Of a stretch of DNA of 64,000 nucleotides, positions 26,751-35,917 are shown in pieces. Below the pieces are notes generated by a model, which did not search any database, was not told where the DNA came from, and saw only the letters and a list, made by a program, of their open reading frames with translations. Positions within the stretch are counted from its first letter, which is position 1, and every line of letters starts with the position of its first letter. The stretch spans positions 372,001 to 436,000 of the forward strand of contig NZ_JAJUBB010000002.1 of NCBI RefSeq assembly GCF_028683135.1, written 5' to 3'. The stretch comes from Enterovibrio qingdaonensis (GTDB lineage Bacteria; Pseudomonadota; Gammaproteobacteria; Enterobacterales; Vibrionaceae). The position numbers and the translations under genes were made by a program.

Positions 26751-28103
26751 ATGAAAAACCCTAAAATAACGTTTATCGGTGCCGGCTCTACGATCTTTGT
26801 TAAAAACATTCTTGGTGATGTTTTTCACAAACCTGATTTAAAAAATGCAGATATCGCGTTAATGGATATCGATGCTACGCGCCTTGAAGAGTCTCAAATT
26901 GTCGTCAGCAAGTTAATGCAGTCAGCAAATGCAAACGGTTCAATCACTTGCCATATGAATCAGAAAGAGGCGTTGGCGGGTGCAGATTTTGTGGTTGTCG
27001 CGTTTCAAATTGGCGGTTATGAGCCATGTACGGTGACGGATTTTGAGGTGTGCAAGCGTCACGGTTTAGAACAGACAATCGCAGATACCTTGGGCCCTGG
27101 CGGCATTATGCGTTCACTTCGCACCATTCCGCACCTATGGCAAATCTGTGAAGACATGACCGAAATCTGTCCGAATGCCACCATGTTGAACTACGTCAAC
27201 CCAATGGCGATGAACACATGGGCAATGTATGAAAAGTTCCCGCACATCAAACAAGTCGGTCTTTGCCACTCTGTTCAAGGGACCGCAGAAGAGTTGGCGA
27301 GGGATCTCGACATAGATTATGCCGACCTTCGCTATACCTGTGCGGGTATCAACCACATGGCGTATTACCTGACCTTTGAAAGGAAAAATGCATCGGGCGA
27401 ATATCAAGACGCTTATCCTGATCTTCTTGCCGCATTTGAAAGTGGTAAAGCACCAAAACCTTCTGAACATCACGCTGGACGCTGCCAAAATCTCGTTCGC
27501 TATGAAATGTTCAAAAAGTTGGGCTACTTCGTAACTGAATCTTCAGAGCATTTTTCTGAATATACCCCTTATTTCATCAAGCCTAACCGCCCAGATTTGA
27601 TTGAGCGTTATAAAGTGCCTTTGGATGAATATCCGAAGCGTTGTGTAGAGCAAATTGCGTCGTGGAAGCAAGATCTGGAAGACTTTAAAAACGCCGATCG
27701 GATTGATGTAAAAGACTCGCATGAATACGCCAGTACCATCATGAACTCAATCTGGACAGGTAATCCGAGCGTGATTTACGGCAACGTAAAAAACAACGGG
27801 TTGATCGACAACTTGCCACAAGGATGCTGTGTCGAGGTCGCGTGTCTGGTTGATGCCAACGGCGTGCAACCGATCAAAGCCGGTAAGCTGCCAAGCCACC
27901 TTGCCGCACTCATGCAAACCAATGTGAACGTTCAAACGCTGTTGACCGAAGCAATTCTGACGGAAAACCGAGATCGCATTTACCACGCCGCAATGATGGA
28001 TCCACATACTGCAGCTGTACTGGGTATTGAAGAAATTTATGCGCTGGTGGATGACCTTATCCAATCTCACGGCGACTGGTTGCCAGCGTGGGTACATCAG
28101 TAA
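26751..28103 (+). CDS. melA: Alpha-galactosidase MelA (glycoside hydrolase family 4)
   Basis: 450 residues, matching E. coli MelA from PKITFIGAGSTIFVKNILGDVF to the GDWLPAWVHQ end. The Rossmann GxGS (GAGSTIF) binds NAD; NYVNPMAMNTWAM and GLCHSVQGT carry the Mn-site Cys/His of GH4 enzymes; GINHMAYYL is also conserved. It hydrolyses melibiose to galactose and glucose in the cytoplasm by an NAD/Mn redox-elimination route. First gene after the MelR-controlled promoter region. Confidence 0.97.
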   Translation: MKNPKITFIGAGSTIFVKNILGDVFHKPDLKNADIALMDIDATRLEESQIVVSKLMQSANANGSITCHMNQKEALAGADFVVVAFQIGGYEPCTVTDFEVCKRHGLEQTIADTLGPGGIMRSLRTIPHLWQICEDMTEICPNATMLNYVNPMAMNTWAMYEKFPHIKQVGLCHSVQGTAEELARDLDIDYADLRYTCAGINHMAYYLTFERKNASGEYQDAYPDLLAAFESGKAPKPSEHHAGRCQNLVRYEMFKKLGYFVTESSEHFSEYTPYFIKPNRPDLIERYKVPLDEYPKRCVEQIASWKQDLEDFKNADRIDVKDSHEYASTIMNSIWTGNPSVIYGNVKNNGLIDNLPQGCCVEVACLVDANGVQPIKAGKLPSHLAALMQTNVNVQTLLTEAILTENRDRIYHAAMMDPHTAAVLGIEEIYALVDDLIQSHGDWLPAWVHQ

Positions 28104-28179
28104 TCATTTGATGCCCCTATAAACACAGAATAAATAACAAAGATAAATACCAATAACGAATGCCCGAGGTGACGGTTGC

Positions 28180-28200
28180 GTTGCGTTGAAAAGACGCAAC
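28180..28200 (+). other. Intercistronic hairpin between melA and melB
   Basis: GTTGCGT-TGAAAAG-ACGCAAC, a perfect seven-pair stem in the 164-bp melA-melB gap, with no U-run after it. It may stabilise or process the transcript between the enzyme and the transporter. Confidence 0.45.
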
Positions 28201-28267
28201 GGCACTGAGGGCAACCCTACGATCTATATTATTCCGCCCTCACATGAATGGGGGCAAAGGAGTCCAA

Positions 28268-29692
28268 ATGAGCGTGTCAATGAACACCAAACTAAGCTAC
28301 GGCTTTGGTGCTTTCGGGAAAGATTTTGCCATTGTGATCGTCTACATGTACCTGATGTATTACTACACGGACGTCATCGGTATTTCGGCCGGCGTCGTCG
28401 GTACTATATTCCTTATCGCACGGATTTGGGATGCGGTAAACGACCCTATTATGGGATGGATAGTTAACAATACCCGTTCACGTTGGGGGAAATTCAAGCC
28501 GTGGATTCTGATCGGAACCATCGCGAATTCCGTGGTGCTCTTCATGTTATTCAGTGCGCACCATTTTGAAGGGACTGCATTGATCGCCTACATCGCCGTG
28601 ACATACATTCTTTGGGGTATGACGTATACCCTTATGGATATTCCTTTTTGGTCACTGGTTCCGACGCTAACACTAGATAAACGCGAACGAGAAGAGCTTG
28701 TTCCTTATCCTCGCTTTTTTGCCAGCCTTGCGGGGTTTGTGACAGGCGCTATTACACTGCCTTTCGTCGATAAGATAGGTGGTGGAGACAAGGGCTTCGG
28801 TTTTCAGATGCTGACACTTGTACTGATAGCGTTTTTTGTCGCCTCTACGTTGATTACGTTGCGTAACGTCAAAGAACGTTATTCTTCAAGTTCTTCGGAG
28901 AATATAGCGCATGAAGAAAAAGTCTCATTCAAAGAGATGGTTGCTTTAATCTATAAGAACTCCCAACTCTCGTGCCTGCTGGGTATGGCTCTGTCTTACA
29001 ACTTGGCAACGAACATCATCACTGCATTTGCGATTTATTACTTCACCTACGTCATCGGGGATGCTGATTTATTCCCTTACTATATGGCCTATGCGGGTAT
29101 CGCTAACCTGATTACCTTGGTGTTGTTCCCTAAATTAGCGAAGCTCTTTTCCCGCCGTATTCTGTGGGCTTGTGCATCGAGTTTTCCAATATTGGGCAGT
29201 GCGGTTCTGATTTACATTGGGGTGACTGGGCAACCTAGTGTGTTCCTGATTTCTGCTGCGGGTGTACTGCTTCAAATTGGTACCGCGTTATTCTGGGTAC
29301 TGAATGTCATCATGGTTGCAGATACCGTTGACTACGGGGAGTACAAGCTGGGTGTACGCTGTGAGAGTATTGCCTATGCAGTGCAAACCATGGTGGTAAA
29401 AGCGGGATCTGCGTTTGCGGCATTCTTCATCGGTATCGCGTTGACAATGGTGGAATATGTGCCGAACGTGGAACAAAGTGCCGACACGATATTTGGTATG
29501 CAATGTGTGATGATTGGTTTGCCAAGCTTCTTCTTCGCCATCGCATTGGCTATCTACTTCCGCTACTACAAGCTAAATGGTGCGTATCATCAGAAGATTC
29601 AGGATCACCTGACAGCCAAATACCGTCATGTTGAGGAAGAGGTAACGACTGAGGCTGATGAGGACATCGTTAAACCTGCTCCAGCTGTGTAA
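28268..29692 (+). CDS. melB: Melibiose:cation symporter MelB
   Basis: 474 residues from the ATG at 28268 (AAAGGAG 5 nt upstream; an in-frame ATG at 28244 lies before this site). Twelve-TM GPH-family permease, matching E. coli Mel[27 protein letters not shown] with the cation-site Asp residues, [45 protein letters not shown]. It imports melibiose with Na+, Li+ or H+. Confidence 0.97.
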   Translation: MSVSMNTKLSYGFGAFGKDFAIVIVYMYLMYYYTDVIGISAGVVGTIFLIARIWDAVNDPIMGWIVNNTRSRWGKFKPWILIGTIANSVVLFMLFSAHHFEGTALIAYIAVTYILWGMTYTLMDIPFWSLVPTLTLDKREREELVPYPRFFASLAGFVTGAITLPFVDKIGGGDKGFGFQMLTLVLIAFFVASTLITLRNVKERYSSSSSENIAHEEKVSFKEMVALIYKNSQLSCLLGMALSYNLATNIITAFAIYYFTYVIGDADLFPYYMAYAGIANLITLVLFPKLAKLFSRRILWACASSFPILGSAVLIYIGVTGQPSVFLISAAGVLLQIGTALFWVLNVIMVADTVDYGEYKLGVRCESIAYAVQTMVVKAGSAFAAFFIGIALTMVEYVPNVEQSADTIFGMQCVMIGLPSFFFAIALAIYFRYYKLNGAYHQKIQDHLTAKYRHVEEEVTTEADEDIVKPAPAV

Positions 29693-29703
29693 ATAAAATG
29701 ATT

Positions 29704-29755
29704 ACCCCCTGTGGCAATTCCGAGTCGGTTTCGTGGAATTGCTCAGGGGGTTATT
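29704..29755 (+). terminator. Terminator of the mel operon
   Basis: ACCCCCTG-tg-GCAATTCC pairs with GGAATTGC-t-CAGGGGGT across a 13-nt loop, followed by TATTTCT. A long stem 11 bp after the melB stop. Confidence 0.85.
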
Positions 29756-30271
29756 TCTAAGCCTTGGGTTTTAAACGCGTTGGCGTGGGGAAATAAGAGC
29801 GAATAGGGCGATATTTTCCGTTTGTATTGCAAACTCAACGAATAGGCATACCGTACGGGGCTAGAAATCTATACATAATAATTAAATGCATTGTCGTAAA
29901 AAGGAGGACGAATAAATAGGCATTTATTACGTAATGTTTATTAATGGTATCCTTTCTTAAATGGCAGATAAAAAAGTATGAAAATTTTTTCTGAAAATTG
30001 TAAGCGCAATCAAAATGCGTAATCTATTGAAAAACAATATTTAAAACAATCGTGCTTTTTGTTTACCTCTCCTTTGTACCCACCTAATATCTTGTTTTTG
30101 CGACATGTCATTGGACGAAAGTTAGCCATCATCAGTTGTGTATTGCAGCACTAATATACATGTCTGTCGTGTCATATATCCTCGCCTAGGGTTTTAGCCA
30201 GATAGTTTGTGCTGCTTTTTGACGCCAATCATAAACGATTCGATTCATTGTCATGGTAGAGGAGGTTGCTC
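29756..30271. promoter_or_regulatory. Upstream region of the injection-system operon, no gene
   Basis: About 516 bp, AT-rich, no credible coding frame on either strand. It should carry the eCIS promoter. A weak sigma-70-like pair is TTGACG (30219-30224) with GATTCA (30242-30247), 17 bp apart, but the -10 is poor. GGAGG at 30261-30265 is the sheath ribosome site. Confidence 0.4.
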
Positions 30272-32218
30272 ATGCCCGTAGCACTGACATACCCCGGCGT
30301 TTACATTCAGGAAATTCCAAGCGGTAGCCGCTCAATCAGTGGCGTCGCAACATCCATCGCTGCATTTGTTGGCGGGTTTTCTCGAGGCCCATTAAATACG
30401 CCGGTTCGTATGTTTCATGTTGGGGATTTTGACGCTCATATGGGAGGCGTGAATACCAACAGTGAAACCAGTTATGCCGTATCACAATTCTACGCAAATA
30501 GCGGCGGAGAGGCGATTGCGGTTCGCGTCGGTGGTGGCACAAATGGATCTATGACAGCCCAGAGTTGGGGAGGAGGCAGTACGCTGAGGTTTGATGCGGG
30601 GCGCCAGTTTCAGGGGCAACCAGTTCAAGATCCCGGAACGTGGAATAATCATATACGTATCGATATCGACTATTTGACCTCCGATCCGACTTCTCTGTTC
30701 AATCTCACTGTGACGGAAATCAGGCATGTTGATGGCATAGAGTTGCCCGTGCGAAATGAAACGTATCGCAACGTGTCTATGGTCGCGACGCACCCACGTT
30801 TTGTGTCACACGTGGTGAATGATGATTCCATGATGGTGCAGCTTACCGAGGGAGGAAATACCGACCGACCTGCACCTACTGGCTATTACTCAGATGTTCA
30901 GGATACAACGCAGTATGTTGGAATTGCTGCCGCTAACACGCTTCAGGTCAACCTTGGAACAGGGTCACATGATGTAACCGTTGATGTCACCATACCACCG
31001 ACCACCATGGCAGAAGCCGCATTGATGATCCAAAACACGATACGTGATACTCGTCCGGAAGATCCGCTGTGGGCGCAATGTCAGGTGGTTGTGCGTGGCG
31101 ATCGTCTCGCAATATTTACTGGACGAAACAGCCCTGAATACCGTGCAGGACACGAGGTTGTGGTGGCGGAGTCTGTCGGTAATATTGGGACGGTGCTGGG
31201 GTTAGTGGCCAGTACAGAAGCAAACGTTCAGCAATACGCGATGAATACGGCCGCTCCTGCAGGTCAACAAACAACGGCCGCTCCCGGAGTGGATGGTGGT
31301 GTACCTACCGCAGCTCAACTTCGCGGGAATCGCAATCTTCGTACGGGGATTTACGCACTCGAAGATGTGGATCTGTTTAACATTTTGCTGATCCCTGAAG
31401 CCTCTGATTTAAACAACGGCAACGTGGCCGATATGTCTACCGTGATGAGTCCGGCCATTGCGTATTGTGAAGAGCAACGCGCCTTCTTGCTGATTGATCC
31501 TCCTGAAAATGTGAATAGCGCGGAAGAGGCCATTGAATGGCTTGATGAGGTGGCAGCTGCGGGGCTTAGACATCGCAACGTGGCCGCCTACTACCCGCGT
31601 GTTCAGATTCCTGATCCAAACAACGAAAACCGACTTCGAACCATTGCGCCAAGCGGAACCGTAGCCGGTGTCTATGCCCGCAGGGATAGCGAAGCAGGTA
31701 TTTGGACCGCGGCGGCAGGCATTACAGCGAACCTTCGCAATGTCATCAGCTTTAATCACAACATGACCAATAACGAGATTGGTCAGCTCAATCCTATTGG
31801 TCTCAACTGTCTGAGAAATGGCGGTATCAGCGGCAACATTGTTTGGGGAGCACGTACCCTACGCGGTGCAAATGAATTGGCGTCTGAATGGCAGTATGTG
31901 CCTGTTCGAAGGACAGCGTTGTTTATCGAAGAAACGCTCTTCCGCGGGCTTCAGTGGTCTTTGTTTATGCCAAATGATGAGCCGTTATGGTCAGAAATAC
32001 GCATTGCCGTGACTAACTTCATGCAAGGGCTTTATCGTCAGGGGGCGTTCCAAGGCAGTGCGCCAGAGCAGGCATTCAGGGTGAAGTGTGACGCTGAAAC
32101 GACAACGCAAGCGAATATCGATGAAGGTGTTGTCAATTTGCTTGTGGGTTTTGCGCCTAAAAAACCGGCTGAATTTGTGGTCGTCAGCCTACAACTGATG
32201 AACAACAGCGGCAGCTAA
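30272..32218 (+). CDS. Contractile injection system sheath protein
   Basis: 648 residues from the ATG at 30272 (GGAGG 6 nt before; a TTG at 30266 opens the frame but overlaps that site). The N-terminus ALTYPGVYIQEIPSGSRSISGVATSIAAFVG is the hallmark of phage/eCIS tail sheath. The C-terminal sheath domain has NLRNVISFNHNMTNNEIGQLNPIGLNCLR-type sequence and RTALFIEETLFRGLQWSLFMPND, the handshake strand region. Polymerises around the tube and contracts to fire. Afp/PVC systems carry several sheath genes; only this one is here. Confidence 0.95.
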   Translation: MPVALTYPGVYIQEIPSGSRSISGVATSIAAFVGGFSRGPLNTPVRMFHVGDFDAHMGGVNTNSETSYAVSQFYANSGGEAIAVRVGGGTNGSMTAQSWGGGSTLRFDAGRQFQGQPVQDPGTWNNHIRIDIDYLTSDPTSLFNLTVTEIRHVDGIELPVRNETYRNVSMVATHPRFVSHVVNDDSMMVQLTEGGNTDRPAPTGYYSDVQDTTQYVGIAAANTLQVNLGTGSHDVTVDVTIPPTTMAEAALMIQNTIRDTRPEDPLWAQCQVVVRGDRLAIFTGRNSPEYRAGHEVVVAESVGNIGTVLGLVASTEANVQQYAMNTAAPAGQQTTAAPGVDGGVPTAAQLRGNRNLRTGIYALEDVDLFNILLIPEASDLNNGNVADMSTVMSPAIAYCEEQRAFLLIDPPENVNSAEEAIEWLDEVAAAGLRHRNVAAYYPRVQIPDPNNENRLRTIAPSGTVAGVYARRDSEAGIWTAAAGITANLRNVISFNHNMTNNEIGQLNPIGLNCLRNGGISGNIVWGARTLRGANELASEWQYVPVRRTALFIEETLFRGLQWSLFMPNDEPLWSEIRIAVTNFMQGLYRQGAFQGSAPEQAFRVKCDAETTTQANIDEGVVNLLVGFAPKKPAEFVVVSLQLMNNSGS

Positions 32219-32224
32219 AATCAA

Positions 32225-32249
32225 GCACCGCTGATGATGTTGGCGGTGC
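32225..32249 (+). other. Hairpin between sheath and tube genes
   Basis: GCACCGC pairs with GCGGTGC around an 11-nt loop, 6 bp after the sheath stop; the following sequence AGGTTCTTTG is a poor U-run. It may partly terminate or protect transcripts to balance sheath and tube against downstream baseplate genes. Confidence 0.5.
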
Positions 32250-32290
32250 AGGTTCTTTGAATTCTATTGGAATGCTAGGGAGGAGGCAGC

Positions 32291-32818
32291 ATGTCTCAGC
32301 TCAACGTTAATGGTCAGCGAGTTGTACCATACCCCGGATACAAATTCATTGTGAAAGAGGCCGGTGGTGACGTGTTGGCAGCAATACAGAAAGTCTCTGG
32401 GCTTAGCCGCACTGTCGAAGTGATGGAGTACCGCGCGGGGGGGGACCCATCTCATACCCGTAAATCGCCAGGTCAGGCGAAATTTGAAGCGATAACACTC
32501 GAACGTGGTGTGACAGAAAATCTTCAGTTTGAGCAGTGGGCAAACAAAGTGTGGCGTATAGGTACGGATCTGGGGGGTGAAGTGTCGCTTCAGGATTTTC
32601 GGAAAACCATCATCATTGACGTGTTAAATGAGGCTGGTCAGAAGGTGCTTAGCTATACGGTATACAAATGCTGGGTCTCGGAATACAAAGCGATCCCTGC
32701 GCTTGATGCGTCAAGCTCTGCGTTTATGATCCAGTCAATCAAATTGGAAAACGAAGGGTGGGAGAGTAACGCAGTAACCGCCCCACAAGAACCCAGTTTT
32801 GTGCATCCTGAACAATGA
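32291..32818 (+). CDS. Injection system inner tube protein (gp19-like)
   Basis: 175 residues with GGAGGAGG upstream. YPGYKFIVKEAGG, KVSGLSRTVEVMEYRAGGDP and KSPGQAKFEAITLERGVT are the conserved tail-tube (T4 gp19/Hcp-fold) segments. The hexamers stack to form the tube through which cargo is delivered. It is the only tube gene, so the tube initiator must come from the baseplate proteins (38279-38899 is a candidate). Confidence 0.93.
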   Translation: MSQLNVNGQRVVPYPGYKFIVKEAGGDVLAAIQKVSGLSRTVEVMEYRAGGDPSHTRKSPGQAKFEAITLERGVTENLQFEQWANKVWRIGTDLGGEVSLQDFRKTIIIDVLNEAGQKVLSYTVYKCWVSEYKAIPALDASSSAFMIQSIKLENEGWESNAVTAPQEPSFVHPEQ

Positions 32819-32828
32819 GTAGCGATGC

Positions 32829-33635
32829 ATGAGTATGCTGCTGAAGCCCTTAAATGATAACCAACAGGTAGAGATCTGGGAGTTTGCTTCGTCGGTGAAT
32901 GCCCAAGAACGGGCAATAGCATTGGCTGAAGCCTTTGTGTCAATTACCGTTGTTTCAAAGTTACCTGAATGGACGGTAGCTGGCAGGGATCATCTGTTAC
33001 TGCTGGCTTATCAGCTCCAATTTGGCGATGCCATCAGCGTAGAGGGACGTTGCGCCGAGTGTGACGCTAAAAACCAGCTTGGCTTTTCCGCATCTCAAAT
33101 ATTGGGGTTAGCTTCCACTGAACTCTACAACGCGTGGAATGCGCAGACAGGAACGATTGATACCGACGTTTATCTTCCGCGATATGGTGAGATAACCGTA
33201 AGGGGGCTGCAATGCCGATTCCGTCTGCCGTGTATGGGTGATTTGCGGGCCTTGGAATACGCGGATGACCCTTTACTTCTCTTTGCACAGCGGGTGATCA
33301 ACCCTGTTGATTTTGCAGCGATAAAGGAAGTCTTCTCTGCAATGGAAGACAGCAAAACCGCGTGGGAGCAACTTTTCACCGACCTTGAAGACGCCATGTT
33401 GGCTCTCGAACCATTATCCATTGTTACGCTAAATGCCTCTTGTCCTGAATGTGGTGCCGAGACGGCGCACCAGTTTGATATTGCACATCAGTTTTGGGCA
33501 CAGCTTTCAGCTAACGTCGAAAAGCAGTTATGGGATGTCCATTTGCTGGCTTCTGCTTACGGTTGGTCGAGTCAGGACATTCTGGGGATGAGCCCAGCGC
33601 GACGTCGTCGTCATATCGCCATGATCATTGAGTGA
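32829..33635 (+). CDS. T4-type baseplate hub assembly chaperone-like protein with two CxxC pairs
   Basis: 268 residues. CAEC (residues 75-78) and CPEC (about 204-207) may together bind one zinc. The C-terminus SSQDILGMSPARRRRHIAMIIE has the 'W-s-x-x-D/E-I-L-x-M-x-x-x-x-R-R' ending common to small tail-assembly proteins. It sits directly after the tube gene, as in other eCIS clusters. I assign it to the T4 baseplate hub assembly chaperone-like family by context and these motifs. Confidence 0.65.
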   Translation: MSMLLKPLNDNQQVEIWEFASSVNAQERAIALAEAFVSITVVSKLPEWTVAGRDHLLLLAYQLQFGDAISVEGRCAECDAKNQLGFSASQILGLASTELYNAWNAQTGTIDTDVYLPRYGEITVRGLQCRFRLPCMGDLRALEYADDPLLLFAQRVINPVDFAAIKEVFSAMEDSKTAWEQLFTDLEDAMLALEPLSIVTLNASCPECGAETAHQFDIAHQFWAQLSANVEKQLWDVHLLASAYGWSSQDILGMSPARRRRHIAMIIE

Positions 33636-33647
33636 GGAAGTGACAGT

Positions 33648-34613
33648 ATGAGTCGAGTTCTCAGTCGGTTTATTCATCGTAATATCACAGGGCAGCAGTC
33701 CTTAAAACCGATTGTGCGCTCGTACTATTCTGATGTTTCTGCAAGGGGAATAAGTGGTAGTGATGCCATTTCGCGTGACAGTGTCACATCAAGTCAGGGG
33801 AATGTTGAGCACGAAGACCGAGGATTCACACCTTTAGGCGCGCAAGATAGCAAGGGGCATACAGAAGCGACGGCAACCCGCTCCTATGCATCACCAACGT
33901 CAGATACGCGTGTCGAAGAGGGTAATTCACTAGAACGAACAGAGACGACGATAGACTCAGAGGTCATGCATGAGGATAGTCGTGGTACTCAGGCATTTCC
34001 TTTTCCCCAAAACCGCACACTTTCCACCAGTGATACGCCCTCTGTTTTAAATAACGCAAATGATGATGCAACAAGACGAAACGACTTTTTGACAGCCGCT
34101 CAAACTGCCAGTGTTGATGGCCCCAACGCGCCGAATGAAACGCACGACGAGCAACCGAGATCGGTTTCCTCTTTGGTGGTAAACAAGGATGCGCAGACAT
34201 TTGGCAATGGTCTAACGACATCCGCATATGTGGATAAACAAGCAACTCAGGATCTAAATTCTCCCCAACGAAGCATCGAAGACGAATCAATGGGCTTCAA
34301 TTCGAACACGAATGCTTCTATTCGCTCAAGGCGTCGTGATTTCACTCAGCAGGTTGCCGCTGCCATTCTGGGTAATGATTCATCGCTGGCTAGCGTTTCC
34401 TCAAGCAGAGAATCCGCATCGCCGTTGAACAATGAAAGTGTCACGCCATATCAAACGCCGGACGCTACCCCTGAACCGCTAGAGGTATCCGTCACTATCA
34501 ACCAAGTGTCCATTGTGTCATCGCATCAAGCGCCAACAGCAAGGACGCCGAGTTGGCAGCCTCCCATTAGTCTCGGTGACTATTTGCGCGAGCGTAAGGA
34601 AGGTAAACGATGA
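33648..34613 (+). CDS. Disordered Ser/Thr-rich eCIS protein
   Basis: 321 residues of low-complexity Ser, Thr, Asn, Asp and Glu with no clear fold until the end, where SWQPPISLGDYLRERKEGKR looks like a conserved docking tail. It follows the chaperone-like gene and its stop overlaps the next start (ATGA). No signal or membrane segment. It might be a flexible linker, a length-control factor or a cargo-like protein. Family unrecognised. Confidence 0.6.
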   Translation: MSRVLSRFIHRNITGQQSLKPIVRSYYSDVSARGISGSDAISRDSVTSSQGNVEHEDRGFTPLGAQDSKGHTEATATRSYASPTSDTRVEEGNSLERTETTIDSEVMHEDSRGTQAFPFPQNRTLSTSDTPSVLNNANDDATRRNDFLTAAQTASVDGPNAPNETHDEQPRSVSSLVVNKDAQTFGNGLTTSAYVDKQATQDLNSPQRSIEDESMGFNSNTNASIRSRRRDFTQQVAAAILGNDSSLASVSSSRESASPLNNESVTPYQTPDATPEPLEVSVTINQVSIVSSHQAPTARTPSWQPPISLGDYLRERKEGKR

Positions 34614-35917
34614 GTAGTGCACTGGCTATTGCAGGTATCACTCAGTTGCTTCGGGATCTGCTCAATGATGGATTGGTGGATAACGATGTGGCGACCATCG
34701 TGAATACCAATGTCCCAGTACATGCGCTGCCGCCAGATCAAATGCTCGCTCAGGAAGAAGATAACGCGCCTGCACTGAACATTTTTCTTTATCACACCGA
34801 AGTAAACGCGGCGTGGGCGAATCAATGTGTGCCTACGCGCAACAGTGATGGCGACCGCATCAACAATACGCCCTTGCCGCTGGATTTGTTTTACATTGTG
34901 AGTGCCTATGGCACAGCGGATTTGCACAATGACGTACTGTTGGGTTACGCCATGCAGATTTTGCATGAACATCCGGGCTTTACGCGTGCTGAAATTCAAA
35001 CGGCATTGAACCCGTCGCCAGCCATTGCGGCTGGATTGCCCCCCTTGCTGCAAGCGTTGGCAGATACCGGATTGGCCGATCAGGCAGAAGCGATTCGTAT
35101 TGCGCCGCACATGATGCCAGTGTCCGAGAAATCAGCGTTGTGGAGTGCGCTTCAAAGTCAGTATCGCCAGTCAGCCACTTACCGAGTCTCCACGGTGTTG
35201 ATGCAAGCCGATTATCCGACACGAAATGCGCTCCCTGTGTTAACCATTGGTGTCGACAACACGGGGCCTGATGTGCACCCGACACTGACGCCCGCCTTGC
35301 CACAACTCAACCGGATTATCGCACCGGCACTTCAATCAAGTGCACGACTTGGCGATACCTTGGATGTTGAAGGGTTTGCCCTTGATGGCACGAATCCAAG
35401 ATTTACCTTTTCTCATGTTTCTCAGGAGGTAGCACATACGATAAATGCAGCGGTGGGTGGAACTGCACGCACGCAATCGGTGACATTACCTAACGCTGCT
35501 GCCAGTTGGGCGGCGGGCATGTATTCGCTTTTATTTTCTGCAGACAACGGCGGGAACACGCAACAATCTAATCTGCTTTCCGCTCAAATTTCGCCGGTGA
35601 TGACCTTTCCGCCAACCAGTGTCGTCAGAAACGGAACGTCTGTTGTCGTGACACTTCGTGTGACGCCACACTTTTTCCCAGGTCAACAAGCCATGTTATG
35701 GCTGGGTTCGGACGGCGCAACTGCAGAAACAGTGAGCATTGCAACCGACACCATGGTGTTTGTGTTTGGGGCGATTCCGGCAGGCACATACACCGCAAGG
35801 CTGCGGGTTGATGGGGTCGATAGCTGGTTCATCATTAAAGACCGTCCACCCATTGCACCGGATTTTGCCCCCCGCGCACCAATCTACGACCCTACTCAAG
35901 TGATAACGGTGCCGTGA
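34610..35917 (+). CDS. DUF4255 (Pvc16/Afp16 N-terminal) protein, tail terminator/cap
   Basis: 435 residues. Residues 1-190 match the DUF4255 family: SALAIAGITQLLRDLLNDGL, PALNIFLYHTEVNAAWANQ, LPLDLFYIVSAYG, LLGYAMQILHEHPGFTRAEI. The rest is beta-rich, Ig-like (YSLLFSADNGG, SVVVTLRVTPHFFPGQQAMLWL), an extension not found in short Afp16 proteins. Afp16-type proteins stop tube and sheath growth. Start and stop overlap the neighbours. Confidence 0.88.
   Translation: MSSALAIAGITQLLRDLLNDGLVDNDVATIVNTNVPVHALPPDQMLAQEEDNAPALNIFLYHTEVNAAWANQCVPTRNSDGDRINNTPLPLDLFYIVSAYGTADLHNDVLLGYAMQILHEHPGFTRAEIQTALNPSPAIAAGLPPLLQALADTGLADQAEAIRIAPHMMPVSEKSALWSALQSQYRQSATYRVSTVLMQADYPTRNALPVLTIGVDNTGPDVHPTLTPALPQLNRIIAPALQSSARLGDTLDVEGFALDGTNPRFTFSHVSQEVAHTINAAVGGTARTQSVTLPNAAASWAAGMYSLLFSADNGGNTQQSNLLSAQISPVMTFPPTSVVRNGTSVVVTLRVTPHFFPGQQAMLWLGSDGATAETVSIATDTMVFVFGAIPAGTYTARLRVDGVDSWFIIKDRPPIAPDFAPRAPIYDPTQVITVP

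Noticed and set aside
30219-30247. Sigma-70 promoter for the eCIS operon
   Set aside because: The -35 is good (TTGACG) and spacing is 17, but the -10 (GATTCA) is poor, so it is not listed as its own feature.
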